A stretch of 64,000 nt of DNA from contig JABGQA010000134.1 of NCBI GenBank assembly GCA_018644665.1, forward strand, positions 35,301-99,300, given 5' to 3'. The position numbers and the translations under genes are program-made. Positions 8,965 through 17,984 of the stretch are shown here, piece after piece (positions within the stretch are counted from its first letter, which is position 1; every line of letters starts with the position of its first letter). This DNA comes from Candidatus Poribacteria bacterium (GTDB taxonomy: Bacteria; Poribacteria; WGA-4E; GCA-2687025). The notes beneath the pieces are model-generated. The model had not been told where the DNA came from and made no database searches. It worked only from the letters and a program-made list of their open reading frames with translations.

Positions 8965-9018
8965 TCACTCCGCGTCCTGCGGGCGCGGGGCGTATTTAGC
9001 CGCTTGCCATTCAACCAT
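8965..9018 (-). pseudogene. 17-codon ORF behind a consensus ribosome binding site
   Basis: An ATG with AGGAGG 7 nt upstream opens a frame of only 17 codons ending in TGA. It occupies the same place after the toroid gene that the frameshifted unknown gene occupies after the toroid remnant at 7064. The spacer is alignable between the two copies, but the short peptide itself shows no convincing similarity. It is most likely the stub of a lost partner gene; a real micropeptide cannot be excluded. Confidence 0.3.
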
Positions 9019-9070
9019 GCTGCCGCCTCCTGAAGGGAGATTAGCGCCCGGTAACGCCCTGCGCCAGCGA

Positions 9071-10741
9071 TCAGTCGATGGCGAGGCCGTGCGCCGCCCA
9101 ACTCAGCGACATGCCCCCTGCGTTGTCGGATGCGTGGGGAGCCGTCACCTGTCCGTTCCCGTCGACGTGACGCACGTGCAGTCCCGCGCCCACACGCACA
9201 GGGCCGGGGTGATGGAAGTCGAACGGCGCGCGTTCGCCCTCGTAGCACACGGCGTCGACGTAGGCGACGTCGCCCTCGCGCCCGAGTTGCCACCGCACAT
9301 CATGGCCGAAGAACACGCCCGGTAGCGCGTGCACGATAGCCTCGCGCGACCCAGCGCGCAGGGCGAAGGTCGCATCGGTGAGCTGATGCGCGGAGACGCC
9401 GACGCCCTGAAGCTGATACCGCGCGCGGAACGACTCCGCGTGGAACACGCCGTCTTCCGGCCGGTCGAGGTGGCTGTGCCAGTCGCCGCCGTCGGGGCGC
9501 GTGCCGAAGCGTGTCAACACGGCGGAGCCGGCCTGGGCGTTCTCGACGGTCGCCGACGCGAAGTCGCGCCCGTCGTGCAGGAATCGCAGCTGCAGGCACA
9601 CGGCGGCGTCCTCCTCCGTGCGCCAGTACCCGAGGAGCACGCGGCGTTGCGTCCAGAAATACCCACGGTTCATCGACCCGAGACACGCGTCCTCGTCGAA
9701 CCACGTCACGCCGGTGGTCGACCGCGATTCGTCCTTCTCCCGTATGAAAGTCCGCCGCCGTTCGTGGGGCGTCTCGGGCAGCGCCTCGAAGCGTGGGAGG
9801 ATGTCGTCGGGGCAAGGCAGGGATGGGAACAGCGGCAGTTCCCCGGCGCCCGGCTTGGGCGCGACCAACGACCCATCGCCCGCTCGGTACGGCAGGGCCA
9901 GGCCCGTGCCTCGCACGAGCTTCGCGACCGTCGACGCGGGCAGCCAGTCGCTATAGGCGCGGCTCTGCGGCCCGGCGAACTGCGCCGTCGCTGGGTGGTA
10001 GTACGTCGCGATCGACTCCCACGCGAACCGTCGCAACGCCTCGGCGTGTTCCCGCGCCTTGGGGTCGCTCACGATCGCCAACGCGCGCTCCAGTTCCTCG
10101 AGCGCCACGAATGTGTACGTCGGGCTGTTGAACTCGTTGAAGCTGCCGTGATACGCCGCGTGCTCGACGCTCTTCCCAAGCCGCTCGCGGCCGTAGGTGG
10201 AGAGAGACGCGTCGCCCAGCAACTCTCCCGCGGCCGCAGTGACGCCGCCGCCCATGATGGCGATGTTCGTGTACCCGGGGCCGACATCGCGTCGCACGAT
10301 CGCCGCCGCCGCGTGCGCCAACGACGCCTTCATCTCGCCCGCGAGCGCATCGGGCACGCGCTCGGGAATCCTCGCGAGGATCGTCGCCAGGATCGCGCCC
10401 AGGAAGTCCGCCCAGTTCCAGTCGGGCGGACGCATGTCCTCCAGCGGCTCTTCGAGATACCACGACCAGATGCCGTACGTGCGGTTGTCGGGGTTCGTGT
10501 CTTGCAGCGAGATCACCTTGCGGATGATCCCATGCGCCCGAGTCCGATGCTCCGGCGACTCGCTCAGCAACAACTCGTGGGCGTAGCGCAGCGAGTCGCG
10601 CGTCGGATGCACGGGCGTCCCCGGCGGTAACGCCGTGTGATAGCCGATGCCGCCGATCGTGGCCGTGACCATCATCGCGTCGGGGTCGTATCGCGACTCC
10701 ATGCGAGCTATGTGTGCCGTGAGGATGTCGTTCGTGGGCAT
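9071..10741 (-). CDS. Conserved hypothetical alpha/alpha-toroid-like protein
   Basis: The ATG at 10741 has GGAGG 8 nt upstream; a 48-residue upstream extension overlaps the divergent promoter region and was rejected. The 556-residue soluble protein has no signal peptide. Residues about 40-300 are helix-rich with repeated small-residue turns (IAIMGGGVTAAAGELL; SFNEFNSPTYTFVALEELER), like the alpha/alpha-toroids of heparinase and glycoside-hydrolase relatives. The C-terminal half is beta-rich (WHSHLDRPEDGVFHAESF), resembling the beta-sandwich that follows such toroids. It may act on a polysaccharide or modified sugar, but no catalytic residues could be assigned. It is divergent from a Gfo/Idh/MocA gene. 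A truncated second copy lies at 7064. Confidence 0.75.
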   Translation of the reverse strand: MPTNDILTAHIARMESRYDPDAMMVTATIGGIGYHTALPPGTPVHPTRDSLRYAHELLLSESPEHRTRAHGIIRKVISLQDTNPDNRTYGIWSWYLEEPLEDMRPPDWNWADFLGAILATILARIPERVPDALAGEMKASLAHAAAAIVRRDVGPGYTNIAIMGGGVTAAAGELLGDASLSTYGRERLGKSVEHAAYHGSFNEFNSPTYTFVALEELERALAIVSDPKAREHAEALRRFAWESIATYYHPATAQFAGPQSRAYSDWLPASTVAKLVRGTGLALPYRAGDGSLVAPKPGAGELPLFPSLPCPDDILPRFEALPETPHERRRTFIREKDESRSTTGVTWFDEDACLGSMNRGYFWTQRRVLLGYWRTEEDAAVCLQLRFLHDGRDFASATVENAQAGSAVLTRFGTRPDGGDWHSHLDRPEDGVFHAESFRARYQLQGVGVSAHQLTDATFALRAGSREAIVHALPGVFFGHDVRWQLGREGDVAYVDAVCYEGERAPFDFHHPGPVRVGAGLHVRHVDGNGQVTAPHASDNAGGMSLSWAAHGLAID

Positions 10742-10868
10742 GGCGTGGGCCTCCGGCGAGATCCTGGCGGGCGGATGGCGGATGAACACCGTCCCGGATT
10801 CAGGTACAGTAGCGACGCTCGGGTTGGACGCGCGAATCGCCGCCGACGCGGCCGGGAGTATGGGGTCA

Positions 10869-11951
10869 ATGGCCGAACGGGTCAAACTGGGTTATGTGGG
10901 ATGCGGCTTCATGGCGCAGAAGGTGCATCTGCCCAACTTCATCAGCATCCCGGAATGTGAACTCGTCGCCATCGCCGAGGTGCGGCCGAGGCTGGGCGGC
11001 ATGGTGCGCGATCGCCTGCGCATCCCGACGCTCTACGCCTCTCACGAGGAACTCGCCGCCGACCCCGATATCGACGCGGTAGCCGTATCCGCCGGGTTCT
11101 CCCTGCAAGGCGACATCGCCCGCGACCTGCTCGCCGCGGGCAAGCACGTCTTCATGGAGAAGCCCATGGCCGTCTCCGTGACACAGGCCGAGGCGATGGT
11201 CGACGCCGCCGAGGCGGCCGACAAGATCCTCATGGTCGGCTACATGAAGCGATACGACGCCGGAAACGTGCTCATGCGCGACCAACTCCGCGCCTTCCGC
11301 GAGACCGGCGAACTCGGCGATCAGACCTACGCCCGCAACCACGGATTCTGCGGCGACTGGATCTGCAACCTCGACACGCCAATGGATTCGACCGACGAGA
11401 AGATGCCCGGTGCCCCCGCCGTGGCTCCCGAGTGGCTGCCCGACGAGTGGGTCGGCCCCTACCTCGGCTACCTACAGCAGTACACGCACAACGTGAATCT
11501 GCTGCGCTACTTCCTCGACGCCGGCGACGACGTGCGCGTCCGCGTGGTGGACCTGGACGACGATGGCTACTCGGGCGTGACGATCTTCGACATGGCCGGC
11601 ACGCGCGTCGTGCTGGAAACCGGTGGCGTCTCTCACTACCGCTGGGACGAGCACACGCAGGTATACTTCCGCCACGGGTGGGTCCACACGTGGGCGCCGC
11701 CCCTTCTGCTGAAGAACACGCCCGCGGAGGTCGAGATATACCGCGCCGGCGAGGAGCAGGTCATCTCGCGACCCGTAGCCAAGCCGCGGTGGACGTGGGC
11801 GTACAAGCGCGAGGCGGAACACTTCATCGAACGCGTCGCGGCCGGAAAACCGGTCGACTCCTCCGGCGCGGACACCCTCACGGACGTGCGACTGTTCGAG
11901 GACATCTACCGCATCTTCCTCGAGAACAAGCTCGGGACGAAGCTCGCCTGA
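10869..11951 (+). CDS. Gfo/Idh/MocA-family oxidoreductase
   Basis: An NAD(P)-dependent sugar or inositol dehydrogenase-like protein of about 360 residues. The Rossmann glycine motif (GYVGCGFMAQKVHLPNF) opens the protein, and the family EKP motif is at residues 97-99 (MEKPMAV). Start choice is between this ATG (GGGAG 10 nt upstream) and one three codons earlier. The long upstream extension is unlikely because it overlaps the divergent toroid gene. The C-terminal half carries the alpha/beta domain that binds the substrate. Substrate unknown; neighbours suggest use of an unusual sugar. Confidence 0.9.
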   Translation: MAERVKLGYVGCGFMAQKVHLPNFISIPECELVAIAEVRPRLGGMVRDRLRIPTLYASHEELAADPDIDAVAVSAGFSLQGDIARDLLAAGKHVFMEKPMAVSVTQAEAMVDAAEAADKILMVGYMKRYDAGNVLMRDQLRAFRETGELGDQTYARNHGFCGDWICNLDTPMDSTDEKMPGAPAVAPEWLPDEWVGPYLGYLQQYTHNVNLLRYFLDAGDDVRVRVVDLDDDGYSGVTIFDMAGTRVVLETGGVSHYRWDEHTQVYFRHGWVHTWAPPLLLKNTPAEVEIYRAGEEQVISRPVAKPRWTWAYKREAEHFIERVAAGKPVDSSGADTLTDVRLFEDIYRIFLENKLGTKLA

Positions 11952-11975
11952 CGACACGACCGACGGAATGCCGCG

Positions 11976-13133
11976 TTGAAGCGAACCATCTATCTCGACC
12001 ACAACTCGACCACGCCGCTTCTCCCAGAAGCGCTCGAAGCCATGACCCCGTACCTCACCACGCATCACGGCAACGCGTCGAGTCTGCATCGCTTCGGCCG
12101 TGAGGCGCGCGACGCCATCGAGGTGGCGCGCGACACCATCGCCGATCTGATAGGCGCGCGGTCGTCGGAGGTCATCTTCACGAGCGGCGGGACCGAGTCC
12201 AACAACTTCGCGCTATGCGGTGCTATGGCGGGGGCCGCGGCGCGTGACCGCCTCGGCATCGTCACGACGGCGGTCGAGCACCACGCCGTCCTCGAAACCG
12301 CCGAAGCCCTGGGCAGGACGGACCACCCGTTGACGGTCGTCGGCGTCGACTCCTACGCGCGCGTGGACACGGACGCCCTCGACGTCGCCGTCGGCTCCGG
12401 CACAGCCATCGTCAGCGTGATGCACGCGAACAACGAGACCGGCACGATCCAGCCCATACGCGAGGCGGCCAGCTTGGCGCACGCGCGTGGCGCGCTCTTC
12501 CACACGGACGCGGTGCAGACGGTGGGCAAGGCTCCCGTCGACGTGAAGGCCGCGGGGATGGATCTGCTGTCACTCTCGGCGCACAAGTTCGGGGGGCCGA
12601 AGGGCGTCGGCGCGCTCTACATCCGCCACGGCACGCCCATAGCGCGCTTCCATCACGGCGGGGCGCACGAGCGCAACCTGCGCGCCGGGACAGAGAACGT
12701 CGCGGGGATCGTCGGGATGGCGCGGGCGCTGGAAGTCGCGCACAGGGACATGGACGACTGCCGCCGTCTCGCAGGCGACCTCGCGTCTGCGTTCGTCAAC
12801 GGCCTTCGCGACCGCGTGGATGGCGTCCGTGTGAACTCGCCGGAGGACGCTTTGCCCGGCACGGTGAACGCGTCGTTCGAGGGCGTTGAGGGCGAAAGCC
12901 TGGTGCTCGGGTTCGACCTGGAGGGCATCTGCCTTTCGACGGGGTCCGCCTGCGCCTCCGGCTCGATGGAACCCTCGCACGTAGTGCAGGCGATGGGGCT
13001 TGGAGACGATCTGGCGCGAGGTACGCTACGCTTCTCCTTTGGGCGCGGCAATACGGCCGAGGACGTCTCAGCGACGCTCGACGCGCTGGAACGGCTCGTG
13101 GCCCGCTGCCGCAGACGCGCTGCCACGGGGTAG
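11976..13133 (+). CDS. Cysteine desulfurase (NifS/IscS family)
   Basis: A pyridoxal-phosphate enzyme of 385 residues that removes sulfur from cysteine as a protein-bound persulfide for Fe-S cluster or thio-cofactor assembly. The cofactor lysine is K204 (SLSAHKFGGPKG) and the persulfide cysteine is C326 (STGSACASGS). The conserved HxxHH-type region (AVEHHAVLE) and TSGGTESNN are present. It begins at a TTG with only a weak ribosome binding site. No IscU or SufB scaffold gene is nearby, so it may serve general sulfur transfer. Confidence 0.94.
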   Translation: MKRTIYLDHNSTTPLLPEALEAMTPYLTTHHGNASSLHRFGREARDAIEVARDTIADLIGARSSEVIFTSGGTESNNFALCGAMAGAAARDRLGIVTTAVEHHAVLETAEALGRTDHPLTVVGVDSYARVDTDALDVAVGSGTAIVSVMHANNETGTIQPIREAASLAHARGALFHTDAVQTVGKAPVDVKAAGMDLLSLSAHKFGGPKGVGALYIRHGTPIARFHHGGAHERNLRAGTENVAGIVGMARALEVAHRDMDDCRRLAGDLASAFVNGLRDRVDGVRVNSPEDALPGTVNASFEGVEGESLVLGFDLEGICLSTGSACASGSMEPSHVVQAMGLGDDLARGTLRFSFGRGNTAEDVSATLDALERLVARCRRRAATG

Positions 13134-13156
13134 GGCTTACCGGGACGGGGTGACGA

Positions 13157-13942
13157 TTGACGACCGAGAAATCGACAGGCCCGATGCGCGTGACGTTCCT
13201 CGGGACCGGCACATCGACAGGCGTCCCTGTAATCGGGTGCGACTGCGACATCTGCAAGTCCGACGACCCGAAGAACCGCCGCAGCCGCGTGTCGGCCATG
13301 CTGACCTGGGATGACAACAACGTCGTCATCGACACGGGTCCCGACTTCCGCGAGCAGATGCTCCGGCACGACGTGAAGCATGTCGAGGCCGTCCTCTACA
13401 CGCACTCCCACGCGGACCACCTTCACGGCCTCGACGACCTACGCATGTTCTGCTTCCGCCGCGGCGGGCCCATCCCCGCATACGCCGACCCGGCCACGTA
13501 CGAGCGTATCCGGCGCGTTTTCGACTACACCTTCCAGACGAAGACCGAGGGCGGCGGCACGGCGAAGCTGGAACTCGAGCAGATGAACGGCTCGTTCGAG
13601 CTTCTGGGCCGCACGATCGTCCCGATGATCGTCATGCACGGCTCGCTGCCCGTGACGGCGTTCCGCATCGGGGACTTCGCCTACTGCACCGACTGCAACA
13701 GCGTCCCCGACGAGACGATGGAGGCGTTGGCGGGCGTCGAGGTGCTGGTGCTGGACGCGCTACGCGAGCGGCCGCATTCGACGCATTTCAGTATCGACGA
13801 GGCGGTGGCCGTCGCGCAGGAGATCGGGGCGCGTCAGACCTACTTCGTCCACATGACACACGATGTCGATCACGCGACCGTGAACGACGCGCTTCCGGAC
13901 GGCATCGAACTCGCCTACGACGGCCTACAGATCGACGTATGA
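13157..13942 (+). CDS. Metallo-beta-lactamase-fold hydrolase (PhnP-like)
   Basis: A 261-residue metallo-hydrolase. The zinc/manganese motif HSHADH (TYTHSHADHLHGL region) is intact, with further histidines in MIVMHG, STHFSI and FVHMTHDVDH. The N-terminal pattern FLGTGTSTGVPVIGCDCDIC, with the CxC-type extra metal site, is typical of PhnP-like phosphodiesterases and related lipoate-pathway neighbours. A TTG start is used; an internal ATG nine codons later is possible. Its stop overlaps the next gene by 4 bp (ATGA). Probable role: hydrolysis of a small phosphodiester or cyclic phosphate. Confidence 0.88.
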   Translation: MTTEKSTGPMRVTFLGTGTSTGVPVIGCDCDICKSDDPKNRRSRVSAMLTWDDNNVVIDTGPDFREQMLRHDVKHVEAVLYTHSHADHLHGLDDLRMFCFRRGGPIPAYADPATYERIRRVFDYTFQTKTEGGGTAKLELEQMNGSFELLGRTIVPMIVMHGSLPVTAFRIGDFAYCTDCNSVPDETMEALAGVEVLVLDALRERPHSTHFSIDEAVAVAQEIGARQTYFVHMTHDVDHATVNDALPDGIELAYDGLQIDV

Positions 13943-14730
13943 CGGCGTCGCGAGGGGTGGTGTTCGCGGGTGTTGCGCTGGCGTGGTGCTGCCAGGCCTT
14001 CGCCGGGCCCTCCTTCCAGGCTGCGGACATGATCACGCTGGTCCGCATGCGCGCGGCCTACCTGCCGCTACCGGACGTCTCGAAGACGACCACGAGTGAC
14101 CTCGGATCCCTCTGGCGACTCCCCGTGCGAGCGCCTCTGACTCCTGACGCGATCCGCACTCCGGGCGATCCCCGGCCCTACCGCTACGGCGTCCATCAGG
14201 GGACCGACTTCTACGGGGTCGACGCGGGCGAGCCGGTCTATCCGGTGGGGACGGGCTTCGTGATCCGCGCCGACGTGGATTACACCCGCATGACGCCCCT
14301 ATACCGCCGCGCGATCCTCACTCGATGTCAGGCGGTCGGCGCGACCCCCGGCGAATACGGCGTCGCCGCGGACCCGAGGCATGGCGACATCCTCGACAAG
14401 CTGCGCGGGCGCCAGGTGTGGCTATACCACGGCGATACGGAGGCGGGTCTGCCCGTCCTCAGCGTCTACGCGCACCTCTCCGGCGTCGAGCCGCTGGTAC
14501 TCGGCGAATACGTCGGTCCCGACCGACAGATCGGGGCGGTGGGCAACACCGGGACGTCCGAGGAAGGCACGGACGGCGGCGCGCACCTTCACATGGAGGT
14601 CTACGTCGGCGAGCGGTACTGGAGCCTGCGGACGCCCGAAGAACTCGGCCACGTGCCACGCGCCGCGCGCCGCCGGGAGCTACGCGAGGCGACGCTTCGC
14701 GCTCTGGGCTGGAGCCCCGCAGGCGAGTAA
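13939..14730 (+). CDS. Exported M23-family (LytM-like) peptidase-domain protein
   Basis: A 263-residue protein with a short signal peptide (VVFAGVALAWCCQAFAG). The M23 zinc ligands are visible: HQGTDFYG supplies the first histidine and the aspartate, and GAHLHMEVY supplies HxH. YAHLSGVEP is the usual beta-hairpin between them. M23 enzymes cut peptidoglycan cross-bridges, or act as degenerate activators. Relative to small family members there is an insert of about 50 residues between the first motif and YAHLS. Translation is coupled to the hydrolase upstream through an ATGA overlap. Confidence 0.85.
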   Translation: MTASRGVVFAGVALAWCCQAFAGPSFQAADMITLVRMRAAYLPLPDVSKTTTSDLGSLWRLPVRAPLTPDAIRTPGDPRPYRYGVHQGTDFYGVDAGEPVYPVGTGFVIRADVDYTRMTPLYRRAILTRCQAVGATPGEYGVAADPRHGDILDKLRGRQVWLYHGDTEAGLPVLSVYAHLSGVEPLVLGEYVGPDRQIGAVGNTGTSEEGTDGGAHLHMEVYVGERYWSLRTPEELGHVPRAARRRELREATLRALGWSPAGE

Positions 14731-14759
14731 CGACCTGCGTCGCCGCTCTGGGACGGAGG

Positions 14760-15602
14760 CTACGACCAGACGAACACCTCGTCCATGTCCGGGTCGTACC
14801 CGATGAACACCGCGAGCACGATCCGCGCCTGCTCCGCCTTCACGGCAGGTACCTCGTGGATCAGCTGCGTGTTGAAGAAGTAGAGGTCGCCCACCTCCAA
14901 CGCCACGTTGCACGCGCCGACATCGTTCGCTTCGGCGTATTCCGGGAATGTGCCGGCGGCGATGTGCGGCTGGATCTCGGGCGTCCAGAGGCAGTCGTGC
15001 AAGGTCGCCTCCGTTCCCGTGCCTACGATCGCGTCGTTCTGGAGGCAGAGGACGCCTGCGAACTGATGCTGATACCGATGCACGGCGTAGTCGAGGCGCC
15101 CTTCACGGAGCTGGATATGGTCGATATGCGGCTTGTACGTGTGTCCTTCGTAGTGGACGCGGAAGATCGCCGGGCCGTAGCGCTGTCCGTCGGATTCCTC
15201 GGCGGTCTTCACCGTCTTGCCGACGGAAAGGCGCGCGAGGGCGTCGTAGATCGTGTCCACCGGGTTGTCGTAGCCGTCGAAGAGGAAGCTGAACAGGTGA
15301 TGCGTCGCCTCGGCGTGTTGTAGGAAGCGCTCCTTGTCGGCGCCGCGATTGCCCAGGCTCGTGCCGATGTCGATGCGGCTTCGCGCGTCCTTGGAGACTT
15401 GCTCGCCGCGCATCAGCCCTTCCGCGTCGCGCATCAGACCCATGTCCGTGAACCGGCGGAGCAACGCGGGACACTGGGCCGCGTCATATGCGCCGCGCAG
15501 CACGACTGCCGGTATCTCCCCCATACACATCGCCAGCATCGGGTCGTCGCTTCTCGCGAAGGCCGCGTCGAAGTCCGGTTCCGTGGGGGTCCAATCCCGC
15601 AT
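14760..15602 (-). CDS. 2-oxoglutarate/Fe(II)-dependent oxygenase
   Basis: A 280-residue enzyme; this ATG has a strong AAGGAGGAGG site, so the 21-residue upstream extension was dropped. The iron-binding facial triad is visible: H159-x-D161 (TYKPHIDHIQ) and H249 (NTQLIHEVP), with R260 and following residues for 2-oxoglutarate. The fold matches the large JBP/prolyl-hydroxylase-like and phytanoyl-related group. It should hydroxylate a small molecule or peptide using oxygen. No neighbour identifies the substrate; it is convergent with the M23 gene. Confidence 0.8.
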   Translation of the reverse strand: MRDWTPTEPDFDAAFARSDDPMLAMCMGEIPAVVLRGAYDAAQCPALLRRFTDMGLMRDAEGLMRGEQVSKDARSRIDIGTSLGNRGADKERFLQHAEATHHLFSFLFDGYDNPVDTIYDALARLSVGKTVKTAEESDGQRYGPAIFRVHYEGHTYKPHIDHIQLREGRLDYAVHRYQHQFAGVLCLQNDAIVGTGTEATLHDCLWTPEIQPHIAAGTFPEYAEANDVGACNVALEVGDLYFFNTQLIHEVPAVKAEQARIVLAVFIGYDPDMDEVFVWS

Positions 15603-15681
15603 GTCGCTCCTCCTCCTTAGCTCACGCATGACCGTCGACATCGGAGCGCCCGCGGCGTGTCGCATGTCCTGCGCGCGCGCC

Positions 15682-16689
15682 CTACGGCAACCGCCGGACG
15701 ATCTCCGGGTGCGCGACCTGCATCTCTGTCGGTGGCAGTCCGTTGAGGATGGCCTCCAAATCGTCCACGACCATCCGCCCGATGTCTCGTAGCGCGCGCG
15801 GAGTGCCCCCGGCCTTGTGCGCGGAAAGCACCACGTTCGGAGCCGTTCGGATGGGATGGTCTTGGGGCAGCGGCTCCCGCGGGTACACGTCGATGCCCGC
15901 GCGGAACCGACCTTCGACGAGACACTCCGTGAGCGCGTCGAAGTCCACGACGTGCGCGCGGCTGATGAGCAGGAACACGCTGTCCGCCGTGACGCGCTCG
16001 AGACCCGCCCGGTCGATCATGGCGCGGTTCTCCGTAGACGGAATCGCCAACACGAAGATGAACCGGCACGTCGCCAGCAACTCGTCCAGCTCCACTGGCG
16101 CGGCGCCACGCTGCCTGATGTAGCTGTCCGACAACCAGGGATCGTGCGCGTAGAGTTCGCAGCGGAACGGCGCGAGCAGCGGCATGAGGCATCGCGCCAG
16201 CCCACCGAACCCCACGAGGCCTACGGGTTGGTCGTACAGACCGATCGACGTCAGGTTCGCCGCGCCGCCCCACACCTCGTCGCCGCGCGTGATGGCGACA
16301 TGCCCATCGATCAACTGCCGACCTGCGGCGATGGCCAACCCCAGCGCCATCTCCGCCACGGACGGCCCATACGCCGGGGCGCAGCTCAGCACGCGGATGG
16401 ACTGCGCGAAGCAGTGCTCGTAATCCAGGACGTCGGGGCTCGGGTGCCGGCCGCCGACTTCCATGATCGCCCGCAGCCGCGGCCAGTCGGCCACGTCGCC
16501 CTGACGCCATCCTCCGCTGACGATGGCCTCGACGTCGTCCCGGATGGCGACGTAATCCTCGGACGGCATCGCCCCATCACGCGCCCAGACGACATCCGCG
16601 AACGACCGCAGCCGCTCTAACTGCTCCGGGGCGAACACGGAGTCCAGCGCCCGGAAGTGCGTCTCGACGAGAACCTTCGGCTTCGGCAT
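15682..16689 (-). CDS. D-isomer-specific 2-hydroxyacid dehydrogenase
   Basis: This 335-residue NAD-dependent dehydrogenase has a nucleotide-binding loop in the altered form GLVGFGGLARCL. Catalytic arginine is in SRAHVVD, glutamate in PREPLP, and histidine in LSAHKAG. A GTG seven codons upstream overlaps the preceding stop (GTGA), but the ATG has a better-placed AGGTGG site and was preferred. The gene is downstream of a glycosidase-like gene and a sulfatase in one run, suggesting oxidation or reduction of a sugar acid from glycan breakdown. Confidence 0.88.
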   Translation of the reverse strand: MPKPKVLVETHFRALDSVFAPEQLERLRSFADVVWARDGAMPSEDYVAIRDDVEAIVSGGWRQGDVADWPRLRAIMEVGGRHPSPDVLDYEHCFAQSIRVLSCAPAYGPSVAEMALGLAIAAGRQLIDGHVAITRGDEVWGGAANLTSIGLYDQPVGLVGFGGLARCLMPLLAPFRCELYAHDPWLSDSYIRQRGAAPVELDELLATCRFIFVLAIPSTENRAMIDRAGLERVTADSVFLLISRAHVVDFDALTECLVEGRFRAGIDVYPREPLPQDHPIRTAPNVVLSAHKAGGTPRALRDIGRMVVDDLEAILNGLPPTEMQVAHPEIVRRLP

Positions 16690-16706
16690 GATCCTCCCAC
16701 CTGCCG

Positions 16707-17969
16707 TCACACGTTCGCGATCTTCTCGACGACCTCACCGTTTCGCAGGTGCACGACCGCCTTCCACTCGCGGTCGTCGGGGCGCACGTGTACGGGCCCC
16801 TGCGCCCAGTTGGAGCGGTAGTGCGTCGAGAACGGCTCGTCCCAGCCTGTGTAGTAGAGCGACCCGTTTCGGTAGTAATCCACGTGATCGACCGTTTCCG
16901 GGTAGAGGCTCGCGAGGCGGAGCCAACGCATGCCGCCCCATTCCTTCTCGGGCTCGAGGCCGTGCAGGTGGAACCGGTCCTCGAACGGCAGCGGCGGCAC
17001 GTCGATCCCGAGGCCCTCCGCCATGCGCCACGCAAAGAACGTGTCCTCGCCCGGCAGGATGCTCCAGTCCGTCGGCGGCTCCTGCTTGGTCATGTTGTTG
17101 TAGTAACCCCACGACACCCGTGCCGGGTACGTCACGCCCATCTGCCCGATCGCCTGCGAGTCCTCGTTGAACACGATCGGCCGATCCAGGTCCCAGCCGC
17201 GGACCTCTTTGATCATGTTGTAGAGGCGCTGCCGCGTGCAGCCGTTGCCGTGGATGAGGATCACGTCGCTCGCCTCGGCGACCTCGCGGTTCGTGTAGCC
17301 GCCTCCGCCGCTGCATCCGACGGGCAATCCCCCGGAGGCCTCGCGGGAGAGATCAATGAGCGCCGAGATCCCCTCCGCTGTGTGGATGATCGGGTGCCTC
17401 CGGAACTCGCCGATGTTGTGCTCGTTCGCCACCTCGATGATGACGTTCGTGTAGCCGCCTTCCCCGAGGAACTCCGACGCTGCCGTGACGGCGTTCCGTA
17501 CCGCGCGCCCGTCGCGAAGCCTTCGCGCCTGCGCGCCGTAGAAGTAACTCACGATGACGACCATCCCGAGCGCGTCCGCCGCGCGGATCAGCCGATCCAT
17601 GCGCCCGGCGTACGCGGGGTCGAGCGCCGCGCCGTCCTCGCCGAAGGGGTTCACGCACATGGACGGACGGTCGATCGTGAAACACGGTCCCCCGCCCTGG
17701 AATCCCACGGTGAACGCGCGCAATCCGTGGGCGTGCCAGTCGGGTAGCGCCGCGATCAGTTCGTCCGTGTGCGCCTCGGGGTCGAACGCGCCCTGGCCCC
17801 ACCGCGCGTAGCGATCTCTGTCCGCCGTGTCGTCGAAGACGCCCTGTATGAACCGCGCGTTCATGAGGAGCCCGTGCGCGTCGGCCTGGCTTCCGTCGAT
17901 CTCGGAATAGGTCAGCGCGTCGTTGATGCTGAATAGCTCGCCGTCGATGGACAGCCGTGTGTCAGGCAA
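16707..17969 (-). CDS. Glycoside-hydrolase-like TIM-barrel protein (clan GH-A type)
   Basis: A 420-residue protein without signal peptide, starting at TTG with GGGAG 7 nt upstream. Residues about 70-300 follow the beta/alpha-barrel pattern of clan GH-A: barrel strand 4 ends IIEVANEHN, giving the acid/base E183, and strand 7 gives VFNED with E269 as the candidate nucleophile. The N-terminus (HGLLMNARFIQGVFDD) closely matches residues after 690 of the large fusion protein at 45850, so the two are paralogs. Likely acts on a plant or algal polysaccharide. Between the sulfatase and the dehydrogenase, in the same direction. Confidence 0.75.
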   Translation of the reverse strand: MPDTRLSIDGELFSINDALTYSEIDGSQADAHGLLMNARFIQGVFDDTADRDRYARWGQGAFDPEAHTDELIAALPDWHAHGLRAFTVGFQGGGPCFTIDRPSMCVNPFGEDGAALDPAYAGRMDRLIRAADALGMVVIVSYFYGAQARRLRDGRAVRNAVTAASEFLGEGGYTNVIIEVANEHNIGEFRRHPIIHTAEGISALIDLSREASGGLPVGCSGGGGYTNREVAEASDVILIHGNGCTRQRLYNMIKEVRGWDLDRPIVFNEDSQAIGQMGVTYPARVSWGYYNNMTKQEPPTDWSILPGEDTFFAWRMAEGLGIDVPPLPFEDRFHLHGLEPEKEWGGMRWLRLASLYPETVDHVDYYRNGSLYYTGWDEPFSTHYRSNWAQGPVHVRPDDREWKAVVHLRNGEVVEKIANV

Positions 17970-17984
17970 CGTCGATCTCCCGTC

